A stretch of DNA of 64,000 nucleotides from Anthoceros angustus (GCA_010909165.1 MU008172.1:496001-560000), one strand, 5' to 3'; positions 11,796 to 24,569 are shown, counted from the first letter of the stretch. Notes: generated from the letters alone by a model not told the origin. Program-made: numbers and translations.

Positions 11796-11827
11796 CAGGA
11801 GAAACCCCTTTCTAAACAGACGCTGTT
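11796..11827 (-). repeat. Right terminal inverted repeat of the giant DNA transposon
   Basis: This is a perfect 32-bp inverted copy of the left end and is followed by GTAG (11828-11831). Its inner core (TAGAAAGGGGTTTCTCCT on the reverse strand) also appears in diverged form near 29700, at the edge of the second DUF7869 element. Confidence 0.9.
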
Positions 11828-11980
11828 GTAGGGAAGTGAGCTACTCTAACTAGAGATTTATCACAATAAGTAAGATCTTAAAATCTAATAATTCTAGTTT
11901 GAGACTATACTTTAAATCACATATCCTCATATAGTATTATATATGTACAGCACATCTACAATATAACCTGGTTGTATCAT

Positions 11981-12085
11981 TATTGGAGATAATAGTGTTG
12001 AGTCATTAGGGTTTGGTTATATCCACATATATACAATGTAATTAATAATATGTTAATTGATCTGCACCCATTACATATTTTGTTA
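11981..12085 (+). repeat. 5' LTR of the composite copia unit
   Basis: This short 105-bp LTR begins TATTGGAGATAATAG and ends ATATTTTGTTA. It matches 36787-36891 except at two positions. A fragment of the same LTR lies at about 17212-17275. Confidence 0.8.
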
Positions 12086-12098
12086 TGGTATCAGAGCC
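12086..12098 (+). promoter_or_regulatory. Primer binding site of the copia unit
   Basis: TGGTATCAGAGCC directly follows the 5' LTR and is the usual plant retrotransposon site for initiator tRNA-Met. The corresponding site of the second copy (17276) is altered to TGGTATCGAGC. Confidence 0.85.
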
Positions 12099-12429
12099 AT
12101 ACAGGGTATAGATTGCATTCATAAGAATGCACATTAAATTGTGCACATCTGGATGTGCACAAATGTGTGTTTGTGTTTGTTTCTTGTTTAGAAAATAAGT
12201 TTCTAATGAGAAAACAAGAAAATGATCAAGAAACCAACTTGTAGTTTCTTTTCTTGATTTTTATTTAGAAAATTTGCATTTCTAGAGTCATCCTAGTGCA
12301 CTGTTGTCAGTTATGTAGAGCAATTTGACACTAGGTACACTAGAACAAGCTACCCAGTGGCACAAATCTTTATATAAAATCATATAGAATTACAAAAATG
12401 GTTCTTGAAAATTTCTAAAACACAAATCC

Positions 12430-14110
12430 TGGCCAAATGAATGGCCAATCTACTGGACGGGCAACAATGGCTGCCACGCCACGCGCATTCCGTGAGAATC
12501 GCGCGGAGGGCAAGGAGTGCAAGCCGCTAGGCAAACGATTGCAGAACTTCTATACCCACAAACTCAGGAATGGACAGTTCGAACGAAAAATCAGCCCGCA
12601 CTTGCTCTTGAAGTGAGGGAGTCATTCAACACTTTGATTGAGACTCTCTTCCCTGAACAGCGCCATCGGTGTTTGCCCCTCCACCTAGAAACCCTAACAA
12701 TCTTCCAGTGCGTGTATTCATGGGCAGTGCATATAAGTCGAGTAATCAGGTAATCGACATTTACGTTTCCTAACCACATGTCGCACCACACACAAGTGTA
12801 TCGCTTAAATGCGGTGAAGCACACCGGCAACATGTTGATAGGCGTTTTCAAAACATCGATCGAGAAGCGTCTTTGTATGTAGACTTACAATATCGAAAGA
12901 GCAAATAGGACATTTGGACTTCAAGTTGCTTACATTGTTAAAGCCCGCTTTACTTGCTAACCCATTTTCGGTGTTGCATGTAAGCGTGCAAATAAAACAA
13001 ATAAGCGCCATTTGATGCTCCAAATTCATGTCCCTCTTGCTCCACCTATGCATTTAACAATGTGGGAGATTAGAAAACAAAGGATTGCAAACAAAGTTCA
13101 AATGCATATTTTCAACCTACATGGTACGGACTTGCTAACCCTTGTATCGGCGCTTGCAGCCCATCTTTGATGCATCAATAGCATCTTAGATACCCTTGAA
13201 CCATTAGCCTGACCCATGCGTTAGGTCGAGCAGAGCATTAGTCTAACGACCATAAAATTCCTAACGGAAGGACCTACAAAATCCTAAACATGGTTGAGCC
13301 AAACACTAACCTTGGTGGAGATGGCTTCAAGGAAAAGAACGGGGGAGATTATGATATCTAGGTTATGCGGATGCGAGAGCACTACAAAACAAGCGCTATG
13401 AAGCTGGCCAAAGGGAGGACAAGTTTCACGCCATTGTGCACCACTCCTTCTATTCGAAAGAAGAATCGGGATGCATGGACTATTAGGGATGAATGCCATG
13501 TACGATCCGGAGTGGGTTGACCTCGACATCTACGGACCTCTGGATGCAAGACTTGGTGAGATATGGTCCAGGCTTCAAGATCTATACAGACAAATACCAC
13601 ACGGCGACGGCAATGTTCGGCGCAAAATGAGAGCGGAGATACAATTGAAAAACATCTTGGACTCTTTAGAACCTTTGGTTTCTAAGTTAGAGGCGCTTCT
13701 CAGAACCTCTCAAGGATGATTTACTCACATTGTACTTCATGATGTCACTCCAGTCATGGTCACACTTTGTGGCGTCCTACAACGCAGCTTGAGGCGGAAA
13801 CTAGCTAAAGGCGCAGGCTTTACCCTTCCCCAAACAACGTTTTGAGTTAGTGAGAGCTCTTCTCGGAAGAAGCAACAAGAGGAACCGCGAGGCATCTTGG
13901 CAAGCGAGGCTCTTTACACCAGCGAAACAAAGGCAGCAAGCCTAACCCAGGTAAGCAGAATACCTCAAGTGCTAGCACTCACTGAGCTACTTGAAGAAAC
14001 CCAAGAGGAAATGCCGGTGCAGATTCGGTCATTGGGAGAGCGAGTGTCGAAAGAAGCGGTCGTACCTGCAAGGAGGCAAGCTCACTTTTGAGACTGCGCC
14101 ATGGTGAAAA
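12430..14110 (+). pseudogene. Ty1/copia gag relic
   Basis: Plus-strand fragments follow the order of a plant copia Gag. There is an N-terminal start near 12437. A central stretch around 13500-13720 contains RRKMRAEIQLKNILDSLEPL and LLRTSQG, typical of the helical core that precedes the zinc knuckle. A Lys/Arg-rich tail ends near 14100. Frames shift often. The parallel copy at 17.6-19.3 kb carries the zinc knuckle more clearly. Confidence 0.6.
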
Positions 14111-14599
14111 GCAAGCTTCCTTCATCACAGCGGTAGGGACTAGGGTTTTGCTCATCCTTGCTAACCCACATGTCGCACCACACACAAGGGAGACGATATT
14201 AGTGGTACCTTGATACAGTGCAAGGCGCATTAGTTTCGATAAAGCGCATTAATCTATATAGACCGGTAAAGATCGTTCGTTTACAGGTGACGATAGATCA
14301 CTTATGTCTCGAGAATAGGCACGGTGAAAATTCCGGTTCCTTGAGGATCACACTCTTACTCAGATGTGTATCATGTCCACAAATGACTAGGAACCTCATC
14401 TCATAGGAAGCTCAACATGGATAACAACATCATCTGTTCACTCCCACAGAAGGATCATCGATGCATTTGATCGAAAGTAATGCTTATGGTTCCAGGACCA
14501 TGATCTATTCGTTTGCACACAGCGATGCTAGAACACTTAGCTTCTAAGTCTTGAGACAAGCGCAAGCGGCGCAAGCGATAGAAAAAGCTAGGTTATGGC

Positions 14600-15540
14600 A
14601 TGCGTTTAGGTCACCCTCACGGTGCCAAGTTCGAAACTAGCGGTGGTGACATGTATGGTGATGGAAAAATTGGCGGTTTGCCACCCTTACCACTTTGTTA
14701 GCACGTGTCTTGTCAAGCGTCATCAGCCCTTCAAGAACCAAGCTCCTCACGGGGCTTCATTCGTTCTTGAGCTCGTCCGACATATGTGGGCCACTTTCAC
14801 CCTCAATTGGTGGTGAGATATTTCCTAACATTCCACAGACGACAACCGGTTGTCATGGCTTATATTCGAAAGCCAAAGTGAATACTTCTCCACATTTAAA
14901 GACTACATGAGTATAGAGATGGGTGGAAAAGCAATTGAAAACCCTCCGATTCGACATGGTGGTGAATTCATCAAAGCAATTTCAAGCCTATTGTGCGGAT
15001 GAGGGATAGGGCGACAACTTACGATCGTACCACAACAAAAATGGGTATGGAGCGCTTGAATTTGCTGCGAGATGGTTTCTTCCTTGTTCCACCAAGCCTC
15101 ACTTGCCACTCCCATCTGGGTGAGGCCCTCATGAGCTGTTTATTTATGGTTGCCCTGCTGCGATCTTAGGGGAGACCCGTTATGAAGCTTTCTTTGGTAG
15201 AAAACCAGCTATCCTTCATCTTGAACCTTGTTGCATAGCTTACGCTTTCATTCCTAAGGCCAAGAGAACCAAGTTATGCTAAGGCCAAGAAATTCCTTAT
15301 GATAGGATACACGAAGGTATAAAAGCTTACAAGCTTTATGGCGTACCTCGAGAAAAAGGTGGTCTACCTTTGATGTCACCTTGATGAAAGCCGGACTTGC
15401 AAGTGGGGCTTCCCACTACACAGGAGGATTTACCTCTCCTCTTCCACAGCGTCCTGTTTTTCACGACCGCTTTGAGAGATTGCTCTGCAGGGAAGAAGAA
15501 CATGACAAAATGATGAGGCGGATGAAGCAATTTTGCTAAT
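14600..15540 (+). pseudogene. Ty1/copia integrase relic
   Basis: Translated pieces match the copia integrase core and its C-terminal GKP-type region in order: SSDICGPLSPSIGG, a segment like the SxKQFQAYC region, ALEFAARWFLPC, PAAILGETRYEAFFGRKPAI, then IAYAFIPKAKRTKL and EGIKAYKLY. The pieces fall in different frames because of one- and two-base indels. One example is an ACGAAGG where the family has an extra base. Confidence 0.75.
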
Positions 15541-15599
15541 GACTTCTAGCAGAACCTCCTCCGTCCCAGCCATCGTCGGGCCAGCCATTATCGGGCATT

Positions 15600-16160
15600 A
15601 GGCGCCTTGTTGTAGATTACGTTGTAAAGCCTTTTTCTCAAATTTTGATCTTTATTTCTTCAAAAATATTTTTATCATCATTAATCAAAAATATGATTGG
15701 AAGCCATTTACAATAGCAATTGATGATGTGGCTTCCTTGTTATAGATTACATTGTAAAATATTTTTCTCAAAATGTATTCTTTATTATTAAAACTCTTTT
15801 TATTATTAATCAAAAATATGATTTGAGGTAATATATATCGATTGATGATGTGGCTCCCTTGTTAGATTACGTTGTAAAATATTTTTCTCAAAATGTGTTC
15901 TTCATTTTTAAACTCTTTATTATTGTTATTAATCACAAAAATATTATTGAAGACCATTTGCGGTGGATTGATGACTCCCTTGTTGTAGATTACATTGTAA
16001 AATCTCTTTCTCAAAATTTGATATTTGATCTTTATTTCTTCAAAAGTCTTTATTATTGGTATTGATTTCAAAATATGATTAGAGTTCATTTATAATGAGG
16101 ATCATGATGTGGCTCCCATGTTGTAGATTGCGTTGTGATATAAGCAACATTGTAAAATGT
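15600..16160. repeat. AT-rich tandem repeat, unit about 125 bp
   Basis: About five units each start with GTAGATTACGTTGTAAA or a close variant, near 15611, 15743, 15862, 15986 and 16120. Each contains TTTTTCTCAAA and a TTGATGATGTGGCTCCC motif. It lies between the two copies of the copia 5' region. No coding content. Confidence 0.85.
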
Positions 16161-16439
16161 AAGCAAAGTTATAAATTTGGTGGACTAGCAAGGGGCTAGG
16201 TGGAGCAGGGAGGAAGGGGAGGTATTTTAAATTTGGTGGGGGATGATGAACTCCATTCAAATGTATGGAGGCGTGCCACTCGGCCGCACTCCATTAATCC
16301 CAGCCCTTACACATGCGCCTAGGAAAAGTCGGCAGGCCTAATACTAATCGTCGCTCTTTGGCATTTTCTTAAGTGTTCTTATTATGAGCAGGTGCCACCT
16401 CTACACCCACAAGCAAGTGCGCACTCGATGGTACATGTT

Positions 16440-17060
16440 TGTACATGCCGCCTTTATGCGGCCATTGTATAGCCAGCCATTTATCGTACCATTGTATTGG
16501 CGTTGCGCCATTCACGGATTTTGGCCAGCCATTTTATGCCCGCCATTGTCGGGCGCCACACGACCGGCCATCCGGGCCAACCATCGTCGGGCCCGGCATT
16601 GGCGTTGCCATTCTTGGTGGCCATCCATTGTATGGCGGCCATTGTCGGGCCGCCATTGTGGCAAGCCATTGAGGCCGTTGTATGGGCCAGTACCATTGGC
16701 GGGCCAACCATTGTCGAGCCAGCCATTGTCGAAGATGCTGGCCAGCCATTGTCGGGCCCGGCCATTGTCGGGCGGCCATTGTGGCGGCATGTAAGGGCCA
16801 GCCATTGTAGCGCCATTGTGCCAGCCATTGTTGGCCAACCATTGTATGGCCATTATGGCCAACCATTGCATTTATAGCCAACATTGTATATATGGCCATT
16901 GTGTGACCATAAATGACCATTGTATGGCCAGCCATTGTGGGGGCCGAGCATTGTGGGCCAGCCATTGTATCCAGCCATTGTAGGCCCAGCCATTAGGGCC
17001 AGCCATTGTATAGACATAGCGTTGGGCCCATTCTTGATTTGGCTGACCATTGTCAATAAT
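16440..17060. repeat. Short-unit minisatellite built on GCCAGCCATTGT
   Basis: Dozens of imperfect units of roughly 10-20 bp (GGCCAGCCATTGTCGGGCC and shorter versions). All open frames here are low-complexity artefacts (NGWPTMAG-like). Confidence 0.9.
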
Positions 17061-17211
17061 ACTAATAGTTAGTATCTTAGTTATATCTATATATAGAGTG
17101 TGCACTTAGATTTAATTTATTACCCTTTCATTAGGAGTTACGTCCTTTAGCAAGTCATGCCTTTTCATTATTAAGTTAAGTCTAGTTCTGCTTTCATATA
17201 CTTGTTTTCCT

Positions 17212-19500
17212 TATATACACATATATACAATATAATTAATATATTAATTGATTGCACCCATTACATATTTTGTTATGGTATCGAGCTATCAGGCATAGAT
17301 TGCATTCATGAGAATGCACATTAAATTGGGCACATTTGGATGTGCACAAATATATGTTGTGTTTGTTTCTTGTTTAGAAAACAATTTTCTAATGAAACAA
17401 GAAAATGATCAAGAAACCAACTTGTAGTTTCTTTTCTTGATTTTTATTTAGAAAATTTGCATTTCTAAAGTCGTCCTAGTGCACCTGTTGTCGATTGCGA
17501 GCAATTTGACACTAGGTACACTAGAACAACTGCCATTGGCACAAATCTTTATATAAAATCATATAGAATTACAAAAATGGTTCTCGAAAATTCTAAAACA
17601 CAAATCCTAGCCAAATGAGTGGCCAATCTGTTGGGGCAACAATGGCAGCCACATACTGTTCCATGATCAGAGGCAAGGAGTGCAGTGTGCACTCGCGCCA
17701 CCAGACACGGGAATGGGGATTCGAGCAATCGACTGCACTTGCTCTTGAAGTAAGGCAGTCATTCAACACATTGATTGCGACTCTCTTCCGCAGCCATGTT
17801 TGCCTCCACCTAGAAACCCTAACAATCTTCCGAAGAAGCTATTCATGGCGTGCCATATAGTGTAATCCAGAGGTTTGTAATGTAGCATTCTAACACCCCA
17901 AGGGTTTCCTAACCACACATGTCGCACCACACACAAGTGTATCACGTTAAATGCGAATTGAAGCACACGGCAACATGTTGATAGGCGTTTTCAAAACCGA
18001 TCGAGAACGTGGCTAAGTAGAGATGCGAAGAGCGATAGGACATTTGGACTTGAGTTGCCCGCAAGCCGCTTTGCCCAGCCTCCGGGGTGTATGTAAGCGT
18101 GCAAATAAAACAAATAAGGCCATACATTTGATGCTCCAAATTCATGTCCCTCTTGCTCCACCTCGCATTTAACAAGTGGGAGATTAGAAAACAAAGGTTG
18201 CAAAGCAGTTCAAATGCAGCACCACCTTCACGTGGCTTGAGACATGCTAACCCTTTGTAAGCGGCGCGGTTTACAGCCCATCTTTGATGCATCAATAGCA
18301 TCTTAGATACCCTTGAACCATTAGCCCTGTTGACCACACGCGAGTTAGGTCGAAGGGGCATTAGTCTATGACCATAAAATCCTTACTAGGAAGGACCTAC
18401 AAAATCCTAAACATGTGAGCCAAACACTAACCTTGGTGGAGATGGCTTCAAGGAAAAGGACGATTTGGGAGCGATTATGATATCTAGGTTATGCGGATGC
18501 ACGAGGGCACTACAAAACAAGCAGCTGGAAGCTGGCCAAAGGGAGGACAAGTTTCTGCCATTGTACTTGGCTCCACTCCTTCCATTAAAGAAAGAAGAAT
18601 CGGGATGCATGGACAATATATTAGGGATGAAGTGCCATGTACGATCCGGAGGGTTGACCTCGACATGCTGAGACGGACCTCTGGATGCAAGACTTTGAGA
18701 TATGGTCAGGGCTTCAAGATCTATCTTGAGGCACAAATACACAAATCGCTGCCTTGAGTTCGGGCGCAAAATGAGAGACGGAGATACAATTGAAAAACAT
18801 CTTGGATTCTTTAGAACACTGGTTTCTAAGTTAGAGAGCGCTTCGTGAACCTCTCAAGGATGATTTACTCACATTGTACTGCGATGTCACTCCTGCATTC
18901 ATGGTCACACTTTGTGACGCCCCACAACGCCGCATTCCGTATGTAAGATAGCTAAGGTCGGAGGCATTACTCTTCCACAAACAACGCCAGAGTTAGTGGA
19001 GCTCTTCTCCGTGAAGAAGCAACAAGAGGAAATAATGTGCATGCCGCGCGAGGCTCTTTACACCACAAATGGCAAAGAAGCCTAACTCGTGAGGTAAACA
19101 GTACCTCAAGTGCTAGCAAACACATCGTTACTGGCCGTAAGAAACCCAAGAAGACTAGAAAATGCCACTGCGCGATTCCGTGTCATTGGGAGAGCGAGTG
19201 TCGAAGAAGCCCGAGTACCTCGCAAGGAGGGCAACCCACTGAGACACACGTCATGGTGAAAAGCAAGCTTCCCTTCACCTTAATCAGAGGGACCTTTGTA
19301 CACATCCTCTGCTAACCTACATGTCCAACAAGCACACAAGGGAGACCAATATTAGTGGTACTTGATGTGCAACAACAAGACATTAGTTTCATAGGAAACG
19401 CATTCGGACATGCTGGGCGTACTGCCTAAAGATCGGGCTCACTGGTGACGACAGATCACTCCACGAATAGGAAAAGTGAAAATTCCAGTTCTCAGGGTCT
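17212..19500 (+). mobile_element. Second partial copy of the copia 5' region: LTR fragment, leader and gag with zinc knuckle
   Basis: From 17212 this repeats the last 60 or so bases of the 105-bp LTR, the primer site (altered), the leader and gag of 12.0-14.4 kb in the same order and orientation. The first part of the LTR is missing. Near 19160 a degraded CCHC knuckle is readable (KCHCAIPCHWESECRRSP), followed by SQGGQPTE, as in copia Gag. Similarity fades by about 19500. Confidence 0.75.
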
Positions 19501-22500
19501 TAGCTAGTTAGGTATACCACATTTTGTGACATATGCAAATGTGCAATATGTGCATATACCCCAAGTTTCGATTATCCAATATTTATCTTGAAGTTAAGTC
19601 AAATTTTGGAACGTGAACATGTCATGTACAAATGAACTTGGGAACCGAAGTACTGCGTGAAGGTGTGGCGCTTCATCTTCACGCTGGAGCTCTTCGAGGC
19701 GCCGCCCGCTATCGACCATCGACATTTGGAGTGTTCACGGGAAGGGAGGAGGGTGCCCACCAGCAATGAGGTCCCCACGCTTAGAGGCTGCACGGCGGAA
19801 GGAGAACGGCAATCACCGCCGGGAGGACCAAGTTCGCAGCCACCAACTGCAAGGTGCGAGGTTGCTCAAGCCGCATTCACCGGGGTTTAGGGTTTTGCGT
19901 TGTCGCCATGGTCCCGCCTCGACTACATCCGTGCTCAGAGGAAACGCCCACCTAGGAGCTCGGAAGCGATGCGGATGCCCTCCGTACTACATGTTTCCTA
20001 GTGGCGCCTCGTGGGTGAGGTGGTAATCGTGACGTGAGGAGTGTTTTGCGCTCAAGGGGAGGCACCTCCACTCGCATGTCCCGAGGCCCAGCTTGTGGAG
20101 CCCTCCCTCGAGCCCGGTGTGGGGGCCACGACATGGGCCTTGTCCGCACGGCGAGGGTGCGGATGGGAGGACGAGGGCCTAGGCGATGGTCGCTTGAGGC
20201 ATGCCTGCCGAGGGGCATGGTCGACCCGCCCAAAGTTGTAGCCGCCGAGGCAAGGGCGAGCCTGGTGATGGAGGCCCACCTAAAGACGCGGTGATGGCCT
20301 CGCTAAAGAAGGCCCGCCACGAGGCGTGTTTTCATAGTGCGATGTGGAGGGTGGCTCGTGTTCCTCATGCTCCATTTGACATAATGGGTCCATGTTCCTC
20401 ATGGTGTCTAAGGTTGCCTTGTGTGTGCGGAAATGCCTCTAAGTCCGCATACAGGGAGCTTGAAGAAAGTGAGGAGGCGAGATGTGGAAGACAATTATCG
20501 TGGGAGCTGGGCACTCATCCGATGCGATTTAGATTGCGAGGTGGAAGCAGCTCACGAGGTGCCCAAGCCAAGTGATCCATGGTATCCAAGAGCGGGCGGA
20601 AAAGCGGAAAAGGGAAGGCCGGCGAAGAAGAAAGAGAGCGCTTGGAGGAATATGGGCGGCGAAAAAGGGCCCATGGCAAGTTGGACATGGAGGGCGGTGA
20701 TGGCCTCCAGTTGTCGGGGTGGATGTCAAAGACCTGGGACTCGCAAATGGACTGAGGGACAGGTTGGGGAACGAGGAGGTGGAGAGGCTTTTTGGGCCCC
20801 CTAGTTTTAATGAGGGGCATGGCTGGCGGGAAACTGATGCCCTTAGCGAAGAAGAATGGAGGGAAATTGATGTTCTTATTTTTGGCATGTACGAGCTGAG
20901 GCCCAGCCTCGGGGAGAAGCGGATCCCTAGGCTCATGGCCCTTGGAATACTGAGAAACTTGTTGGCCTCGACGTGAATCGGAAGACCTTCCACGAAGACA
21001 CAAACAGGGAGGAATAAGAAACGAGAAGTCCGTGAGGGAAAGCGGCGAGGCGGTGAAGGCTGCAGGAGTCAAGGAGGAAGAGCCCTACTCGGGGGGGCCC
21101 AAAGGACACACGCGGGCTTGGTAGGCTACCGTGCTTTCAAGTTTGTCTCACCTTGTGCTACATGTTTGTCATGCCCGGTCGCTAAGTCCTCTCGCCTACT
21201 ATCATGTGAGGTGCACCCTAGCCCTCCGGTCATTCAACCTAGTTTGCCATGGTGTAGGGTCATGTGAAGTGCACCATGCTGGTTGCCTTGGTCTCACTCG
21301 GACCAAGTTGTTGAGCAACATGCATTGTATCCCGGTCATTTGCTGTGTTTCTCCTCCACTTGATGTGCCCAGATCACTTTTCCTTCACGTTTGCTCGACC
21401 GTGGGCACATTGCTACTTTCCTCGCAATGTGTCCCACTAGATCCACCGATGGGTGATTTACTTGCCTTTGTACTTGTGAAGGTGAAGGAAGCTCGCGAAG
21501 GAAGACCAAGGTATACCGTGCTCGCAACCACCGATCCGTATCGGAGGAGATGTAAATGTCCAACTTGACAAGGTGGATTGCAAAGGAGGTAAAGCATGCT
21601 TTGACCGGAAAACAGAGGCTTGGGAGGTGGCGTCGACATCTGCAAGTGTTCCTGTGAAATGGAGATGGTGAAGAGCATCGAAGATGACGAGACTTTTGAG
21701 GACATTCAAGGGCACGATCCTTGGTCGCCACCTTCGGCCGCTTCAAGCCTGTATGCTCCGGAGAAGAGCTCAGATTTTGGGTTGAGGAGCTGGCGACGGA
21801 GGACTCGTGCTCGCATGAGCTTCAACAGCAGCTTGCGGCCGTCAAAGGAACGGATGTTCAACGTCCTCAAGTCCTTGGCAGTCATGGATGTTGAAGTGAG
21901 GGGAGGCCCGGTCGCACCAACTTCCTTCCAGCCTTGAGCGGATGATGCCGACCATTGTTGTGAATGCTTGCCCTATATGCGCTAGGTATGCTTTTGGTGT
22001 ACCGTGGATCCGTGAACTTGTCCGCCTAGTGCTTGCCGTGTTTCTCACCGAGTACATGTCATTGCGGTGGTTTTGCAATGAGCGTTCTCATCATGCGGGC
22101 ATATGTACCATGAATTTTGCCTCTTTTCTCATTTGCACCAACAAGCATTGTGCCCTCAAGAGCAGATGGAGGTGGACATGGTACGTCAGCGGGGGATCCG
22201 CATAGGAACAGGCTTGAGGCATGATGAACAACTCAAGGAGTGGAAGTCCGAGTACCTTGAGCTTGTAAAGGATCCGGATGGATTGCTCTCGCCTTGAGAA
22301 GATTCGCCAAGTCACCGCCACCATACCGCAGCAGATCTGTGTCAGGCAGGGGTGTGAGGAACGGGATTTCCTTTTCCTTGTATTGCTTTCCTCCAAAGCT
22401 AATGCTATCAATGCTTTTTGCAGCTACGACAAGTTGCCTCGGCGTCAAGTGCCAGGAGTGTTCCCATTCGAATACGGCGACTGCTTGCCACCGCGGCGGC

Positions 22501-22690
22501 TCGTATGGCTCGGTTTTGGCGTCGGATCGCCACGAGGGGGTTCCTTGGACCCGCCTCGGTGAAAAAGGGTGCCAACGCAGGGGCATTCAGAGTAGGGCTA
22601 GGGAGAAGTGCTGCTGCAGGAAGACAATGCAGAGGCGGGGGATCGAGGGGACCCAAAGGCATTTGCACACTCATCAGGGAACAAAGTGGT
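19500..22690. other. Degraded repeat DNA with coding-like fragments, unrecognised
   Basis: Several moderately long frames exist but none is recognised. One plus-strand stretch (20719-20976) reads as a plausible protein (ALSEEEWREIDVLIFGMYEL). Another (21942-22205) has CPICARYAFGVPWIRELV. Shifts between frames suggest relics of one or more elements. GC content is higher than in the flanking copia DNA. Confidence 0.3.
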
Positions 22691-23225
22691 GGGGGAGAAG
22701 GCCACAGGCTGGAGAAGGCCAGGAGAACACCACCCCGCGTGAGAATGCCACACCTAATGTGGAGAAGATCACGATTGAGGTGGACAAGGACACAATGCGA
22801 GAAGGCCATACGAGGTGGACATAAATGCAAAGTGGAGAAGGCCATACGAGGTGGACACACAAGGGAGAAGGCCACACCGAGGTGGAGCCGGACACGCAGC
22901 GGTGGAGAAGGCCATACCTAAGGTGGACACAGCGTGGAGAAGGCCATACGAGGTGGAGAAGGGCATAGCCGGAGTGGAGAAGGCCACACTTGAGGTGGAG
23001 AAGGCCATGCCCGAGGTGGAGAAGGCCACACTTGAGCAAGAGAGGCCATACATGATGTGGAGAAGGACACGTGACGCGGAGAAACACACACATGATGTGG
23101 ACAAGGACAAACCCGGGTGGAGAATGAGGTCACAATGAGGCGAAGAAGGGTGCATCTCAACTAGACAAGGACACACCGAGGTGGAGAAGGACCCGAGCCG
23201 GAGAATGACACACCGAGGAGCTGCA
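22690..23225. repeat. Minisatellite with unit near GGTGGAGAAGGCCATAC
   Basis: Roughly 20-bp units (GAGGTGGAGAAGGCCATACG and variants with GGACAC) are repeated for over 500 bp. Open frames on both strands are by-products of the repeat. Confidence 0.9.
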
Positions 23226-24560
23226 TTGTCTCAAAGTTGGGAATGTGAATGGGCATTGTGCAGCAGATAATAGTGAGGCTGTGAGCATGGGGACCCGCCT
23301 GGGAAAAGAGGCACGGCGAAGGCTCCAAAGACACCAAGCCAAAGACATTCAAGAAGATCAAGACTAGTCACTTGCCTCAGTGCAAGAGTTGGAGCACAAC
23401 TATACTAATGTGAGCCGTGCAATATAGAGAACGTTAACTTCTACCGTGTGTGAAGGGTGTGCACAAACTCGAAGCGCGGCATGAAGACAAATTTTGGAAG
23501 GGTCTTCCCATTCGCAAAGGCGCTGAGGTTGTAGAGGGTAATTATTACGTGGAAGTAGGGCCACGGCTATACGAGCTTCTGAACAAGGGAAGGCTTGGGC
23601 AAACAGTGGTGCTGCGGGCAGACTACGTGGTGCAGGCCAAAGTCGAGATGCTGGAGCAAGCCAAGCTGGATCCCCACAACAAGAACGAGGTTGTCAAGTA
23701 TTGGGTAAGCCCTCCAGGCAGCCACGCTAGAAGAAGCCCTAGAGGCACGGACCAAATGAATTGTAGGTGGCTAGACTTACGGACAATGGAGAGACTTGAA
23801 TGGACAAAAATTGGGAAACTTGACTCCAATGTTGGACAATTTTGACGTTTTCACTAGTGAATCAAGAGAGCCTCCGCATGTGCATAGGGAGAGCCTTCCT
23901 TCAACACACACTCCCGAGCACGCAAGAACAAACATGGGCGGAAAATAGTCTCGACATGATACACCTCTAGTTTCCCGCTTTCTTGATTCCTTCTTGAGAC
24001 TAGCTTGACCGCACGGATTGTGTATCCTCACTCTCATCTTCCGTGGGCCACCGATGTCTATGATCACCGATCGCCGGACGTGGGTAGTCTCTCAAGCATC
24101 ACCGCTGCCGGATCTGCGGCCGGATCACCGCCAAATGACCACGCAGAGTCTTCCGGACACTTGCCCGAGGGCTGCCCGAGCCATGAATGGTCTCGCCGCC
24201 ATCGCTTCAGATCGCTCCAACCCCGTGCCCGCCATCGCACCCACACTGCCTCCCGCAATCGCACCGACACCCGCTCCCCGCCATCGCGACCCCCGCCACC
24301 GCAGCGAACACCGCGCCCGCCAAACAAAGCAACACCCGCACCATCTCCGCAGCCATGGCTCACTTGCTTCAAGCTTACCTGTAAAACCTCGGGGGTTTTC
24401 ACCGGATTTTGCGTTAGAGCTTATCACCCGCAATGCCGCAAGTGCAAAGTGCTCCATATTCATGCGGAGTGCATCGAGACCTTTGCGTGTGAAGATGGTT
24501 ACTGACCATGGTATTTAGAAGTCGATCAAGGTCATTTCGTGAAGGCATGGGCATATGTCC
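23225..24560. other. Repeat DNA with one coding-like plus-strand frame
   Basis: At 23450-23705 the plus strand reads as a plausible protein fragment (ARHEDKFWKGLPIRKG and VGPRLYELLNKGRLGQTVVL) of unknown family. About 24100-24350 is a CACCG-rich, low-complexity stretch. No complete gene is supported. Confidence 0.3.
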
Positions 24561-24569
24561 TAGTTTCCC

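Larger units (their letters stand above)
74..11827. mobile_element. Giant TIR DNA transposon (11.75 kb) with divergent methyltransferase-like and DUF7869-like modules
   Basis: The two ends are perfect inverted repeats of 32 bp (74-105 and 11796-11827), beginning AACAGCGTCTGTTTAG. Each is flanked by GTAG (70-73 and 11828-11831), which reads as a 4-bp target site duplication. The left half carries minus-strand coding relics (about 780-6440) that include a DNA-methyltransferase-like module. The right half carries plus-strand relics (about 6580-10620) that include a DUF7869-like domain. The two modules are therefore divergent, with their presumed starts near 6.4 kb. A 1.8-kb tandem duplication and a GC-rich satellite also lie inside. 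Almost all frames are broken by small indels. I cannot assign the element to a named superfamily: the ends do not look like hAT, CACTA or Mutator ends that I know. That the DUF7869 protein is the transposase is an inference. Confidence 0.8.

Noticed and set aside
12086-12098. Possible tRNA gene remnant (TGGTATCAGAGCC)
   Set aside because: It is a retrotransposon primer site beside an LTR, with no cloverleaf around it. The same applies at 60015. I found no tRNA or rRNA gene in the window.
16384-17105. Several 100-140 codon ORFs rich in Asn-Gly-Trp
   Set aside because: They are products of the GCCATTGT minisatellite.
20515-21072. 185-codon minus-strand ORF
   Set aside because: It is Pro/Ser-rich without family resemblance; the opposite strand looks at least as coding, and the region is decayed repeat DNA.
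22408-23176. ORFs of 100-170 codons on both strands
   Set aside because: They follow the GGTGGAGAAGGCC minisatellite and have no protein-like composition.
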